7,201 nucleotides of DNA from Bacteroidaceae bacterium (GCA_017618515.1 JAFZUB010000004.1:1-7201), one strand, 5' to 3'; positions 1 to 7,201 are shown, counted from the first letter of the stretch. Notes: generated from the sequence alone by a model not told the origin. Translations and numbers: made by a program.

Positions 1-33
1 ACAATTTATGTACAAATTAATTAATGCACAATT

Positions 34-567
34 CTATACTATCTGTTTGCGCAACTGCCGCAACTGGGCGGCTACGCTGGCGTCGAGGCACTGCGAGTCG
101 TACTCGATGATGAAACCACCGATGATGGAGGGATCGATATTAAGTGCGAAATCGACGGTCTTCTGTGTCTTGCGCTCCACGACGGCCTTTAGGCGGTCGA
201 TGGTCTTGTCGCTGAGCTGCGCCGGCACGGTGAGGCGACACTGGATGATATTTTGCTCAGTGCGGTAGAGCTCGATGTAGGAGTTGACGATGAACGGCAT
301 CACGCCCACACGGCGATTCTTGATGACGAGGCGGAAGAACTCCTGCAGACACTTGCTCTCGTTCTGACCCGAGGCTACGTAAAGCAGACGGTACTGCTTC
401 TCTGCGGAGAGCATGGGGTCAGCGAGGACAGTCTTGAGGCGAGGCACACGAAGAAACGAGTCTCTGAGCACCTTGACGCCCTCATACACAGAGCCGGTCT
501 GCTGATGAGCGGAGGCATATTTTAACAATGCCTTGGCATAGCGTGATGAAACGATACCGATGTCCAT
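34..567 (-). CDS. atpH: F-type ATP synthase subunit delta
   Basis: This 177-residue protein is the delta subunit, part of the peripheral stalk that ties the top of the F1 alpha3beta3 head to the b subunits and stops it rotating with the central stalk. The N-terminus (IVSSRYAKALLKYA) is the usual helical F1-binding start. The C-terminal family signature is present as GGFIIEYDSQCLDASVAAQL, with G150-G151 and D162-x-S164. The length matches the family (about 175-185). The ATG at 565-567 is the only sensible start, because the upstream in-frame codons run into a TAA inside the heptamer array at 572-599. The gene lies 22 nt downstream of atpF. Positions 1-33 to its left are AT-rich and hold no start codon for the next gene, which by Bacteroidota order should be atpA. 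Identity is near certain. Confidence 0.97.
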   Translation of the reverse strand: MDIGIVSSRYAKALLKYASAHQQTGSVYEGVKVLRDSFLRVPRLKTVLADPMLSAEKQYRLLYVASGQNESKCLQEFFRLVIKNRRVGVMPFIVNSYIELYRTEQNIIQCRLTVPAQLSDKTIDRLKAVVERKTQKTVDFALNIDPSIIGGFIIEYDSQCLDASVAAQLRQLRKQIV

Positions 568-571
568 CTTT

Positions 572-599
572 GGAGTTAGGAGTTACGAGTTAGGAGTTA
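572..599 (-). repeat. tandem heptamer array (TAACTCC)4 at the atpF/atpH junction
   Basis: On the plus strand there are four contiguous 7-mers: GGAGTTA, GGAGTTA, CGAGTTA, GGAGTTA. Further degenerate units may follow to about 620 (GGAATTT, GGTTTAG, GATTTGG). On the coding (minus) strand the unit reads TAACTCC. The array overlaps the end of atpF and supplies its stop codon and the last codons (Pro-Asn-Ser). Because the period is 7, TAA falls in all three frames of the coding strand and TAG in all three frames of the other strand. The same unit recurs at 3145-3186 in the same orientation. Confidence 0.9.
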
Positions 600-1087
600 G
601 GAATTTGGTTTAGGATTTGGTCTATCCACTTCTCTTGCTCTTCCTCTTTCTGCATCTCGCGAGAGAGTATCTTGCCGGCAATCTGAATGGAGAGGTCGGC
701 CACCTGAGCACGGATGTCGCGCTGGGCGCGCTCCGTCTCGGCCTGAATCTGGCGACGCGCATCCTCGATGATGCGGGCTGCCTCTTCCTGTGCCTTGGTC
801 TTCGACTCGGCAACTATCTGGCTGCTGGTCTGGGCGGCCTCCTTCAGTATCTGCGACTGCCGTGCCTGTGCCTCCTGCAGCAGTGTCTGACACTCGGCCT
901 TGATGTTGGCCAACTTCTCGTTAGCCTCACGGGCACTGGTGAGTGACTCGTCGATAAACTGCTTGCGCTTCTCGACCATGCCGGTGATAATCGGGAATCC
1001 GAATTTCGCCAGCAGGACAAAGACTACCAGGAATGCGACGAGCATCCATATCAGTAGTCCCGGTTCGGGAGTTAGAAACGACGGCAT
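590..1087 (-). CDS. atpF: F-type ATP synthase subunit b
   Basis: This 165-residue subunit b forms the peripheral stalk, anchored in the membrane beside subunit a and reaching up to delta and the F1 head. One hydrophobic membrane helix spans about residues 10-32 (LLIWMLVAFLVVFVLLAKFGFPI). A long charged, Ala/Glu/Gln/Arg-rich coiled-coil region covers about 38-150. The start PSFLTPEPGLLIWML is typical of Bacteroidota b subunits. The ATG at 1085-1087 lies 9 nt after the atpE stop. The C-terminal residues N-Q-I-P-N-S and the TAA stop lie in intact or degenerate heptamer repeat sequence, so the true ancestral C-terminus may have been replaced. The stalk core is intact, so function should be normal. 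A single b gene is seen here, with no b' paralogue in the window. Confidence 0.97.
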   Translation of the reverse strand: MPSFLTPEPGLLIWMLVAFLVVFVLLAKFGFPIITGMVEKRKQFIDESLTSAREANEKLANIKAECQTLLQEAQARQSQILKEAAQTSSQIVAESKTKAQEEAARIIEDARRQIQAETERAQRDIRAQVADLSIQIAGKILSREMQKEEEQEKWIDQILNQIPNS

Positions 1088-1096
1088 AAAGTTAAA

Positions 1097-1385
<289 letters not shown>

Positions 1386-2486
1386 TTATTTCTCAATTGC
1401 CAGATCGTGTTCTTCATGCTCCTCCTGATGGGCGAGTCCGATAAAGACTGCGCTGAGCATGGTGAACACATAAGCCTGGATGAATGCCACCAGCAGTTCG
1501 AGGCAGTCCATAAATATCATCATTATCACCGACACAGTGCTCAGGCCCGCACCAATGGCGGCACCCAACTGGCAGGTGATGAAGATAACGCATGTGAGCG
1601 ACAGCACGATGGCGTGGCCAGCAAAGATATTGGCAAACAGACGGACCATGAGCGCAAAGGGCTTGGTGAAGATACCGAAGAGCTCTATGATGGGCATCAT
1701 GGGCACGGGGCACTTAAGCCACACTGGCACCTTGGGCCAGAAGATGTCGAGCCAATACTCGCGATTGCCAAAGAGATTGATGGCTAAGAAGGTAAACAGC
1801 GCCAGCACCATGGTGACGGCACGGTTGCCGGTAAGGTTAGCACCGCCCGGGAAGATGGGCACGAGGCCTATCAGGTTGCTGAGGAAGATGAAGAAGAACG
1901 CTGTGAGCAGATAGGGCGCATAGCGACGATAATGCTTCTCGCCGATGCAAGCCTTGATGATGTCGTCGTTGACCATCATGACAAACATCTCGATTAAGCC
2001 CACGAAGCCCTTAGGGGCGTCGCTGTCGGGCTGCTTATTGCGATACCAGCGAGCGCAGCCGATAAAGATAAGTAGCATAAGTGCCACTACAATCCAGAGC
2101 TGCAACACATTCTTTGTCAAAGAGATATCGAGTTTGACTTTTGTCTCCTGTCCATTGACGGTCTCGCATATCTTTCCGCTGTTCTCTCCCTCAGCGGGGA
2201 TGTAGAATCCATTATATACCCCACCCTCTGCCTCGTGGAAACGCGAGGAGGAGAACCAGTGCCAGCTGCCGTCGTTAGCGATAAAAATCACAGGCAGCGG
2301 GATGGATATATGGTGACCTCCCCAGGTGGTGATGTGCCACTCGTGAGAGTCGCCGGTATGACCCATGACTATCTTCTGCACATCAATCTTGCCATCCCCT
2401 TCCTCGGCAACATGAGCAGAGAACGGGAGCAGCACCATCGACAGTGCAACAAAGAGCAGGGCAATATTATTTCTTAGACAAATCAT
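1386..2486 (-). CDS. atpB: F-type ATP synthase subunit a with signal peptide and extended periplasmic N-terminus
   Basis: This 366-residue subunit a is the stator channel that passes ions to and from the c-ring. It is about 100 residues longer than the E. coli protein. Residues 1 to about 24-27 look like a signal peptide (Arg5, then ALLFVALSMVLLPFSA). Residues about 28-125 form an extracytoplasmic segment with many His (43, 48, 51, 58, 59, 76, 84), followed by membrane helices from about 127 onward. The essential arginine is Arg282 in VRLFANIFAGH. Gln337 in LLVAFIQAYVF matches the conserved Gln of the last helix. His291 and Glu330 sit where E. coli has Glu219 and His245, the reciprocal arrangement common outside enterobacteria. 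The C-terminal tail is His/Glu-rich (HQEEHEEHD). The ATG at 2484-2486 overlaps the upstream gene by 20 nt and gives a complete signal peptide; the next Met, residue 17, would destroy it. Confidence 0.96.
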   Translation of the reverse strand: MICLRNNIALLFVALSMVLLPFSAHVAEEGDGKIDVQKIVMGHTGDSHEWHITTWGGHHISIPLPVIFIANDGSWHWFSSSRFHEAEGGVYNGFYIPAEGENSGKICETVNGQETKVKLDISLTKNVLQLWIVVALMLLIFIGCARWYRNKQPDSDAPKGFVGLIEMFVMMVNDDIIKACIGEKHYRRYAPYLLTAFFFIFLSNLIGLVPIFPGGANLTGNRAVTMVLALFTFLAINLFGNREYWLDIFWPKVPVWLKCPVPMMPIIELFGIFTKPFALMVRLFANIFAGHAIVLSLTCVIFITCQLGAAIGAGLSTVSVIMMIFMDCLELLVAFIQAYVFTMLSAVFIGLAHQEEHEEHDLAIEK

Positions 2487-2883
2487 TCAGTTTCTTTTCA
2501 ATGTGCACAAAGAACACACTCTCGTAGATGATGGTGCCGAGATAGAGTACGAAGAAGCATATCACAAAGGTGATGGTGCCAGCCTTGGTGAACAGCGCTA
2601 TGCCCACGATGAGAGCCAGCGCGAAAATCATACGCACCACCTTATTGGCAAGATAGAACGGCACCAGGCCCTTCTCTGCCGTGCGTATCATACGGATATA
2701 CACCAGTATCGCGCACACATTATATATAATAAGGAGTACCGCCGCCACTGCCAGCGCAATCACGGGGAAGTGGGACGTGAGCTTAAACAGCAGACTGGCG
2801 CAGGTGAGCAACGCATACCCGGCCACAATCATCATGATCATGCCGAAGATGTATTTGTTGCGGGCTTTTGTTATTTTATCCAT
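2467..2883 (-). CDS. small four-helix membrane protein of the atp operon (AtpI-like position)
   Basis: This 138-residue basic protein has four predicted membrane helices (about 11-33, 39-63, 82-99, 102-126) and charged, Lys-rich ends (MDKITKARNK at the N-terminus, EKKLNDLSKK at the C-terminus). It lies 13 nt after atpC, and its 3' end overlaps atpB by 20 nt, so translation of atpB is likely coupled to it. A hypothetical membrane protein at this place, between epsilon and a, is usual in Bacteroidota atp operons. By position and size it could do the job of AtpI/UncI, which helps assemble the c-ring in other bacteria. No sequence motif seen here proves homology, so the role is inference; that it is a real gene is well supported by spacing and composition. 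Confidence 0.85.
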   Translation of the reverse strand: MDKITKARNKYIFGMIMMIVAGYALLTCASLLFKLTSHFPVIALAVAAVLLIIYNVCAILVYIRMIRTAEKGLVPFYLANKVVRMIFALALIVGIALFTKAGTITFVICFFVLYLGTIIYESVFFVHIEKKLNDLSKK

Positions 2884-2896
2884 ATACTTCTAAAGT

Positions 2897-3136
2897 TTAA
2901 TCGCACTCGGCACAAATAGACACTTCGTTACGGGCCACCTCTATGAATCCGGAACGGATAGGAAACTCCTGGTCGCCATCGGCAGTGCGCACAGTGATGA
3001 TGCCTGCCTGGAGGCTGGAAATGATGGGCGCATGGTTGTCGAGCACCTCAAAGGCGCCCTTTGTGCCAGGCACTGCCACTCCCGTGGCTTGGCCCTGATA
3101 CACAATCTTTTCCGGAGTTACAATGGTAAGATTCAC
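2897..3136 (-). CDS. atpC: F-type ATP synthase subunit epsilon, short form without the C-terminal helical domain
   Basis: Epsilon sits on the central stalk and links gamma to the c-ring. This 79-residue protein contains only the N-terminal beta-sandwich: MNLTIVTPEKIVYQG at the start, then the conserved GAFEVLDNHAPIISSLQAG, and SGFIEVARNEVSI near the end. The usual protein of about 130-140 residues adds a two-helix C-terminal domain that inhibits ATP hydrolysis; here the frame stops with TAA directly after the sandwich. Short epsilon is known from Bacteroidota and green sulfur bacteria, so this is probably natural and not a truncation. The start is GTG at 3134-3136. Upstream in frame there is only CTT, ACT, CCC, CTC and then a TAA within the heptamer array, and there is no other Met in the protein, so no ATG start exists. 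Confidence 0.95.
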   Translation of the reverse strand: MNLTIVTPEKIVYQGQATGVAVPGTKGAFEVLDNHAPIISSLQAGIITVRTADGDQEFPIRSGFIEVARNEVSICAECD

Positions 3137-3144
3137 AAGAGTGG

Positions 3145-3183
3145 GGAGTTAGGAGTGAGGAGTTAGGAGTTCGGAGTTAGGAG

Positions 3184-3186
<3 letters not shown>
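3145..3186 (-). repeat. tandem heptamer array (TAACTCC)6 between atpD and atpC
   Basis: There are six contiguous 7-mers. Read on the plus strand from 3145 they are GGAGTTA, GGAGTGA, GGAGTTA, GGAGTTC, GGAGTTA, GGAGTTA; a degenerate unit (AGAGTGG) precedes them. On the coding strand the unit is TAACTCC, and the TAA of the first unit (3184-3186) is exactly the atpD stop codon. The array fills nearly all of the 47-nt gap before the atpC GTG start. Unit, orientation and stop-codon overlap are the same as at 572-599. Confidence 0.93.
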
Positions 3187-4740
<1,554 letters not shown>

Positions 4741-4755
4741 TCAAAAAAACATCGG

Positions 4756-4786
4756 CGAAGTTACGATTTTTATTCCATACAGCCAA
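4756..4786 (-). promoter_or_regulatory. candidate atp operon promoter (proximal)
   Basis: On the minus strand TTGG (4786-4783) is followed after 19 nt by TAACTTCG (4763-4756). This is one mismatch each from the Bacteroidota -33 TTTG and -7 TAnnTTTG boxes, with a normal spacing. Transcription would start near 4751 and give a leader of about 35 nt before atpD. It was matched by eye only, and chance matches in AT-rich DNA are common. Confidence 0.4.
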
Positions 4787-4795
4787 CATAATCGA

Positions 4796-4825
4796 CAAAG
4801 TTTTTTCTAAAGTTGACAAGTCAAA
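4796..4825 (-). promoter_or_regulatory. candidate atp operon promoter (distal)
   Basis: On the minus strand an exact TTTG (4825-4822) is followed after 18 nt by AAACTTTG (4803-4796), which matches TAnnTTTG except for the first base. The spacing is 1 nt under the usual 19-21. The start would be near 4791, with a leader of about 75 nt. It is an alternative or a second start for the same operon as the proximal candidate. Confidence 0.3.
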
Positions 4826-4946
4826 GAGAGAAAACACATAATTTTCCTCGTTCCGTCTTAATAATAAAAAAGGTACGTAGAATGGGTGAAAAATGGGCAG
4901 ATTGTAGAGCCAGAGGACGTGAATATTAAAAAAGTTGCTCTATTTC

Positions 4947-4978
4947 TTGGTCTTTATGGAAAAGAATTTGTAATTTCG
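4947..4978 (+). promoter_or_regulatory. candidate his operon promoter
   Basis: TTGG (4947-4950) is followed after 20 nt by TAATTTCG (4971-4978), again one mismatch from each Bacteroidota box. Transcription would begin near 4983, just before the leader-peptide ATG at 4987, and would give a his leader RNA of about 160 nt. The very short 5' UTR is a weakness: if this is right the leader peptide is almost leaderless, and otherwise the true promoter lies further upstream. Confidence 0.4.
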
Positions 4979-4986
4979 CAACCGAT

Positions 4987-5031
4987 ATGCGCAATACCGG
5001 AACACATAGCCGTCATCACGAGACCAAATGA
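4987..5031 (+). CDS. hisL: his operon leader peptide, MRNTGTHSRHHETK
   Basis: This is a 15-codon frame, ATG to TGA, with three histidines within five residues (HSRHH; codons CAT 5005-5007, CAT 5014-5016, CAC 5017-5019). It is the only such frame in the region and lies 110 nt before hisG. The known enterobacterial HisL is 16 residues with seven consecutive His; in such leaders ribosome stalling at His codons senses low charged tRNA-His. The His codons here lie inside a stem-loop (5003-5013 with 5048-5058), and the stop codon is 8 nt before the antiterminator strand at 5040, a geometry like classical leaders. There is no in-frame ATG between the upstream stop (4927-4929) and 4987, so the start is clear. 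Too short to prove from sequence alone; support comes from the RNA structures around it. Confidence 0.65.
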   Translation: MRNTGTHSRHHETK

Positions 5032-5115
5032 ACTCCATTCGGTAAGTATGGCTGTGTGCTCAAAACTAAGGCAAAACAAGGAAGACTTACCGCAAAAAAC
5101 GGCAAGCCTTTTTTG
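5003..5115 (+). promoter_or_regulatory. histidine operon transcription attenuator (pause, antiterminator and terminator hairpins)
   Basis: Mutually exclusive pairings can be read directly. Segment 1, 5003-5013 (CACATAGCCGT), pairs with 5048-5058 (ATGGCTGTGTG) over 11 bp with two G-U pairs. Inside it a small hairpin around the leader stop pairs ACC+AATG (5023-5025, 5027-5030) with CATT+GGT (5036-5039, 5041-5043). The antiterminator pairs CGGTAAGT (5040-5047) with ACTTACCG (5085-5092), 8 bp without a mismatch. The terminator pairs the same CTTACCG with CGGCAAG (5100-5106), ahead of a T-run. Inferred logic: a ribosome stalled on the His codons covers segment 1 and frees 5040-5047 for the antiterminator, so hisG is transcribed. 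With ample His the ribosome reaches the stop and covers 5040 onward, so the terminator forms. Confidence 0.68.
5078..5115 (+). terminator. intrinsic terminator of the his attenuator
   Basis: The stem is CTTACCG (5086-5092) with CGGCAAG (5100-5106), closed by a CAAAAAA loop, with one A-C mismatch (5089/5103). It can be extended by AAGG (5078-5081) with CCTT (5107-5110) across a 4-nt bulge. TTTTTT follows at 5109-5114. The stem is modest, so termination may be partial. It ends 27 nt before the hisG ATG, where an ordinary gene-end terminator would be out of place, because no convincing gene precedes it. Confidence 0.6.
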
Positions 5116-5141
5116 TTAAAACACACAACTGATTTAAAATT

Positions 5142-5993
5142 ATGCTTAGAATTGCTGTACAATCAAAGGGACGCCTCTATGAGGACACCATGGCCTTGCT
5201 AGCAGAGGCCGACATCAAGGTGCGCAAGTCGGAACGCTCACTATTGGTGCGCGCCAACGACTTTCCTATCGAGATACTATACCTACGCGATGACGACATA
5301 CCGCAGACTGTGGCACAAGGCGTTGCCGACCTCGGCATCGTGGGCGAAAACGAGTTGTTGGAGCGCGGCGAGAAAGTCGATGTGGTGAAGCGGCTCGGCT
5401 TTAGCCGTTGCCGTCTGTCACTAGCCATACCCAAGGGCAAGGAATACAACGGCCCGCAGTGGTTTGAGGGCAAGACCATAGCCACCTCCTACCCCAACAT
5501 CCTGCGCCACTACCTCGAGGAGCAGGGCGTGACGGCCGATATCCACGTCATCACAGGCTCGGTGGAAATTGCCCCGGGTATCGACTTGGCCGACGCTATC
5601 TTCGACATAGTAAGCAGCGGCTCCACCCTCATCACTAACAATCTGAAGGAGGTGGAGACCGTAGTACAGAGCGAAGCCCTGCTCATTGCCACGCCTCAGC
5701 TGAGCGAGGAGAAGCGCGCCACGCTTGACGAGCTACTCTTCCGTCTGGAAGCCGTTAAGGAGGCAGAGCACAAAAAATATGTGATGATGAACGTGCCCGT
5801 TGACAGAGTTGACGACATACTGGCCGTGTTGCCGGGCATCAAGAGTCCTACGGTGATGCCATTGGCCGACAAGCAGTGGTGCTCTATCCACACAGTGCTG
5901 GAGCGCAAACGCTTCTGGGAGATAATCGGACAACTCAAGGACAACGGCGCCCAGGGCATATTGGTGCTGCCGATCGAGAAAATGGTGATATGA
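5142..5993 (+). CDS. hisG: ATP phosphoribosyltransferase, long form
   Basis: HisG catalyses the first and committed step of histidine synthesis, joining ATP and PRPP to give phosphoribosyl-ATP; it is cytosolic. At 283 residues this is the long form, which carries its own C-terminal regulatory domain and needs no HisZ. The start MLRIAVQSKGRLYEDT is typical. GVADLGIVGENEL lies at 60-72 and the segment KTIATSYPNILRHYL at 111-125. The PRPP-binding signature is at 149-163, with DAIFDIVSSGSTL. The ACT-like domain that binds histidine as feedback inhibitor covers about 211-283 and ends in the family's LPIEKMVI. The ATG at 5142 fits the family start exactly. The gene is preceded by the attenuator and ends in ATGA shared with hisD, so control probably acts both on transcription (leader) and on the enzyme (histidine binding). 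Confidence 0.98.
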   Translation: MLRIAVQSKGRLYEDTMALLAEADIKVRKSERSLLVRANDFPIEILYLRDDDIPQTVAQGVADLGIVGENELLERGEKVDVVKRLGFSRCRLSLAIPKGKEYNGPQWFEGKTIATSYPNILRHYLEEQGVTADIHVITGSVEIAPGIDLADAIFDIVSSGSTLITNNLKEVETVVQSEALLIATPQLSEEKRATLDELLFRLEAVKEAEHKKYVMMNVPVDRVDDILAVLPGIKSPTVMPLADKQWCSIHTVLERKRFWEIIGQLKDNGAQGILVLPIEKMVI

Positions 5994-7201
5994 GATACAT
6001 TGAATATCCGGAACGTGAGGCATGGGCTGAGCTCCTCAAGAGACCATCGTTTGACGTGAGCAGTCTCTTTGCCACTGTGGGCGAAGTGATAAATAAAGTC
6101 AAGACAGAAGGTGACAAAGCCCTGCGCGAGTTGGAACTGCAGTTTGACCATGTGACTCTCGGCGAACTGGCCGTGAGCGAGAGAGAATTTGCAGAAGCCG
6201 AGCAGCAGGTAGCTCCTGAGCTGAAGGAGGCTATCCGAATGGCATACAAGAACATCGCCGCCTTCCACGAAGCACAGCGTTTCAGTCCCATCAAGGTGGA
6301 GACAGCCCCCGGGGTGGTATGCGAACAGAGAGCTGTGCCTATTGAGAAAGTCGGACTCTATGTGCCGGGCGGCACTGCCCCACTCTTCTCTACGGTGCTC
6401 ATGCTGGCCACTCCCGCCAAGATAGCAGGATGTTCGGAGATAGTGCTCTGCACCCCACCGCGCAAAGACGGCAGCGTCAACCCCGCCATATTGTTTACCG
6501 CACGCCTTGCCGGAGTGACTAAAGTATATAAGGTAGGTGGCTCGCAAGCCATCGCAGCCATGGCCTACGGCACTGAGAGCATCCCCAAGGTTGACAAGAT
6601 TTTCGGCCCCGGCAATCAGTATGTCACGGCCGCCAAGCAGATGGTATCGCTCAGCGATGTCGCCATCGACATGCCCGCCGGTCCCAGTGAGGTGGAAGTG
6701 TTGGCTGATGAGACTTGTAATCCCATCTTCGTAGCCGCCGACCTCCTCAGCCAGGCAGAGCATGGAGCTGACAGTCAGGTGGTGCTAGTGAGCACTTCCG
6801 CCGACACTATAGCGCAAGTGAGGGCTGAGGTTGACAAACAACTCCTAGCCCTGCCACGCAAGGAGCTGGCACAGAAAAGCCTTGACCACTCGCTCTATAT
6901 TCTAGTGAGAGATATAAACGATGCTATTGACATTACCAACACATACACCCCGGAGCATTTGGTGATAGCCACACGCGACTACCGCAACGTGGCAGACCGC
7001 ATAGTCCACGCAGGCTCTATCTTCCTCGGCAACTACAGTTGTGAGTCGGCAGGCGATTACGCCAGCGGCACCAACCACACCCTACCCACCAAGGGATATG
7101 CTCGTGCCTACAGCGGACTAAACCTCGACAGTTTCCAACGCAAGATGACGCTGCAGGAACTAACCGCCGAGGGTGTACGCTCTATCGGTAAAGCCGTGGC
7201 C
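5990..7201 (+). CDS. hisD: histidinol dehydrogenase, 3' end cut by window edge
   Basis: HisD carries out the last two steps of histidine synthesis, oxidising histidinol through histidinal to histidine with two NAD+, and uses a bound Zn2+. The frame is open from ATG 5990-5992 to the window end, 404 codons of a usual 425-435. It shows VGLYVPGGTAPLFST (121-135), FGPGNQYVTAAK (205-216), AGPSEVEV (230-237), and QAEH with Zn ligands Gln255 and His258. The catalytic pair Glu322-His323 is in TPEHL, and Asp356 in ESAGDYASGTNH is the third Zn ligand. The fourth ligand, a C-terminal His, should lie just past the window. Its ATG overlaps the hisG TGA (ATGA), which suggests translational coupling. By the usual Bacteroidota order hisC and hisB would follow. 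No frameshift was seen on reading through. Confidence 0.98.
   Translation, partial: MRYIEYPEREAWAELLKRPSFDVSSLFATVGEVINKVKTEGDKALRELELQFDHVTLGELAVSEREFAEAEQQVAPELKEAIRMAYKNIAAFHEAQRFSPIKVETAPGVVCEQRAVPIEKVGLYVPGGTAPLFSTVLMLATPAKIAGCSEIVLCTPPRKDGSVNPAILFTARLAGVTKVYKVGGSQAIAAMAYGTESIPKVDKIFGPGNQYVTAAKQMVSLSDVAIDMPAGPSEVEVLADETCNPIFVAADLLSQAEHGADSQVVLVSTSADTIAQVRAEVDKQLLALPRKELAQKSLDHSLYILVRDINDAIDITNTYTPEHLVIATRDYRNVADRIVHAGSIFLGNYSCESAGDYASGTNHTLPTKGYARAYSGLNLDSFQRKMTLQELTAEGVRSIGKAVA

Noticed and set aside
1068..1074. Single GGAGTTA heptamers inside atpF (1068-1074) and atpC (3114-3120)
   Set aside because: Each is a lone copy within conserved codons (Leu-Thr-Pro and Val-Thr-Pro); about one chance match is expected in a window this size.
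2467..2486. 20-nt overlap of the membrane-protein gene with atpB as a sign of a wrong atpB start
   Set aside because: Starting later removes the signal peptide; the overlap keeps both proteins complete and fits translational coupling.
4883..4930. 15-codon frame MGEKWADCRARGREY upstream of the leader peptide
   Set aside because: It has no His codons and no linked structure, and it lies upstream of the best promoter; a chance short frame.
4886..5119. 77-codon frame on the plus strand between atpD and hisG, starting with GTG
   Set aside because: It runs through the His leader peptide in another frame, its last codons are the terminator stem and T-run, its codon use is unlike the neighbours, and I recognise no domain. 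The frame is open only from 4868, with no ATG before the GTG. The attenuator explains the region better, though a decayed gene fragment in 4868-4985 cannot be excluded.
5054..5126. Possible pairing GTGTG (5054-5058) with CACAC (5122-5126) that might mask the hisG start region
   Set aside because: It is only 5 bp and low in complexity, and it is less stable than the competing 11-bp stem.
5696..6763. 355-codon open frame antisense to hisG/hisD
   Set aside because: It lies entirely over two clearly conserved genes on the other strand; such long antisense frames arise from the codon bias of the real genes. No family features were seen in its translation.

Overview
This window looks like a chromosomal housekeeping segment of a member of the Bacteroidota, most likely a Bacteroidales of the Prevotella/Bacteroides kind. 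The evidence is the F-type ATP synthase gene order (beta and epsilon first, then a small membrane protein, then a, c, b, delta). It is supported by the short epsilon subunit, the long secreted N-terminus of subunit a, promoter-like sequences resembling the Bacteroidota TTTG / TAnnTTTG consensus, the lack of obvious Shine-Dalgarno sites, and GGAGTTA heptamer arrays between genes. The genus assignment is inference from recall, not from a search.

Minus strand, 4716 down to 34: an ATP synthase operon in the order atpD (beta), atpC (epsilon), a 138-residue four-helix membrane protein, atpB (a), atpE (c), atpF (b), atpH (delta). It is read leftward and very probably continues into atpA and atpG beyond position 1. 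The genes are tightly packed, with gaps of 47, 13, -20, 37 (fewer than 20% G+C, in front of atpE), 9 and 22 nt. Two gaps carry tandem heptamer arrays (unit TAACTCC on the coding strand). Both arrays overlap the stop codon of the upstream gene.

Centre, 4717 to 5141: a low-GC divergent intergenic region of about 425 nt. Its left part holds candidate promoters for the atp operon. Its right part appears to hold a complete translational attenuator for the histidine operon. The parts are a 14-residue leader peptide with three His codons in five (HSRHH), an 11-bp pause-type hairpin over those codons, a perfect 8-bp antiterminator pairing, and a competing terminator hairpin followed by six T, 27 nt before hisG. 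This is the most interesting item in the window. It also argues against the 77-codon open frame that overlaps it being a gene.

Plus strand, 5142 to the right edge: hisG (long-form ATP phosphoribosyltransferase) and hisD (histidinol dehydrogenase, cut by the window edge after 404 codons). They overlap by ATGA and start a histidine biosynthesis operon. Together the window pairs an energy-coupling membrane complex with a divergently transcribed amino-acid operon that seems to sense charged tRNA-His through its own leader.
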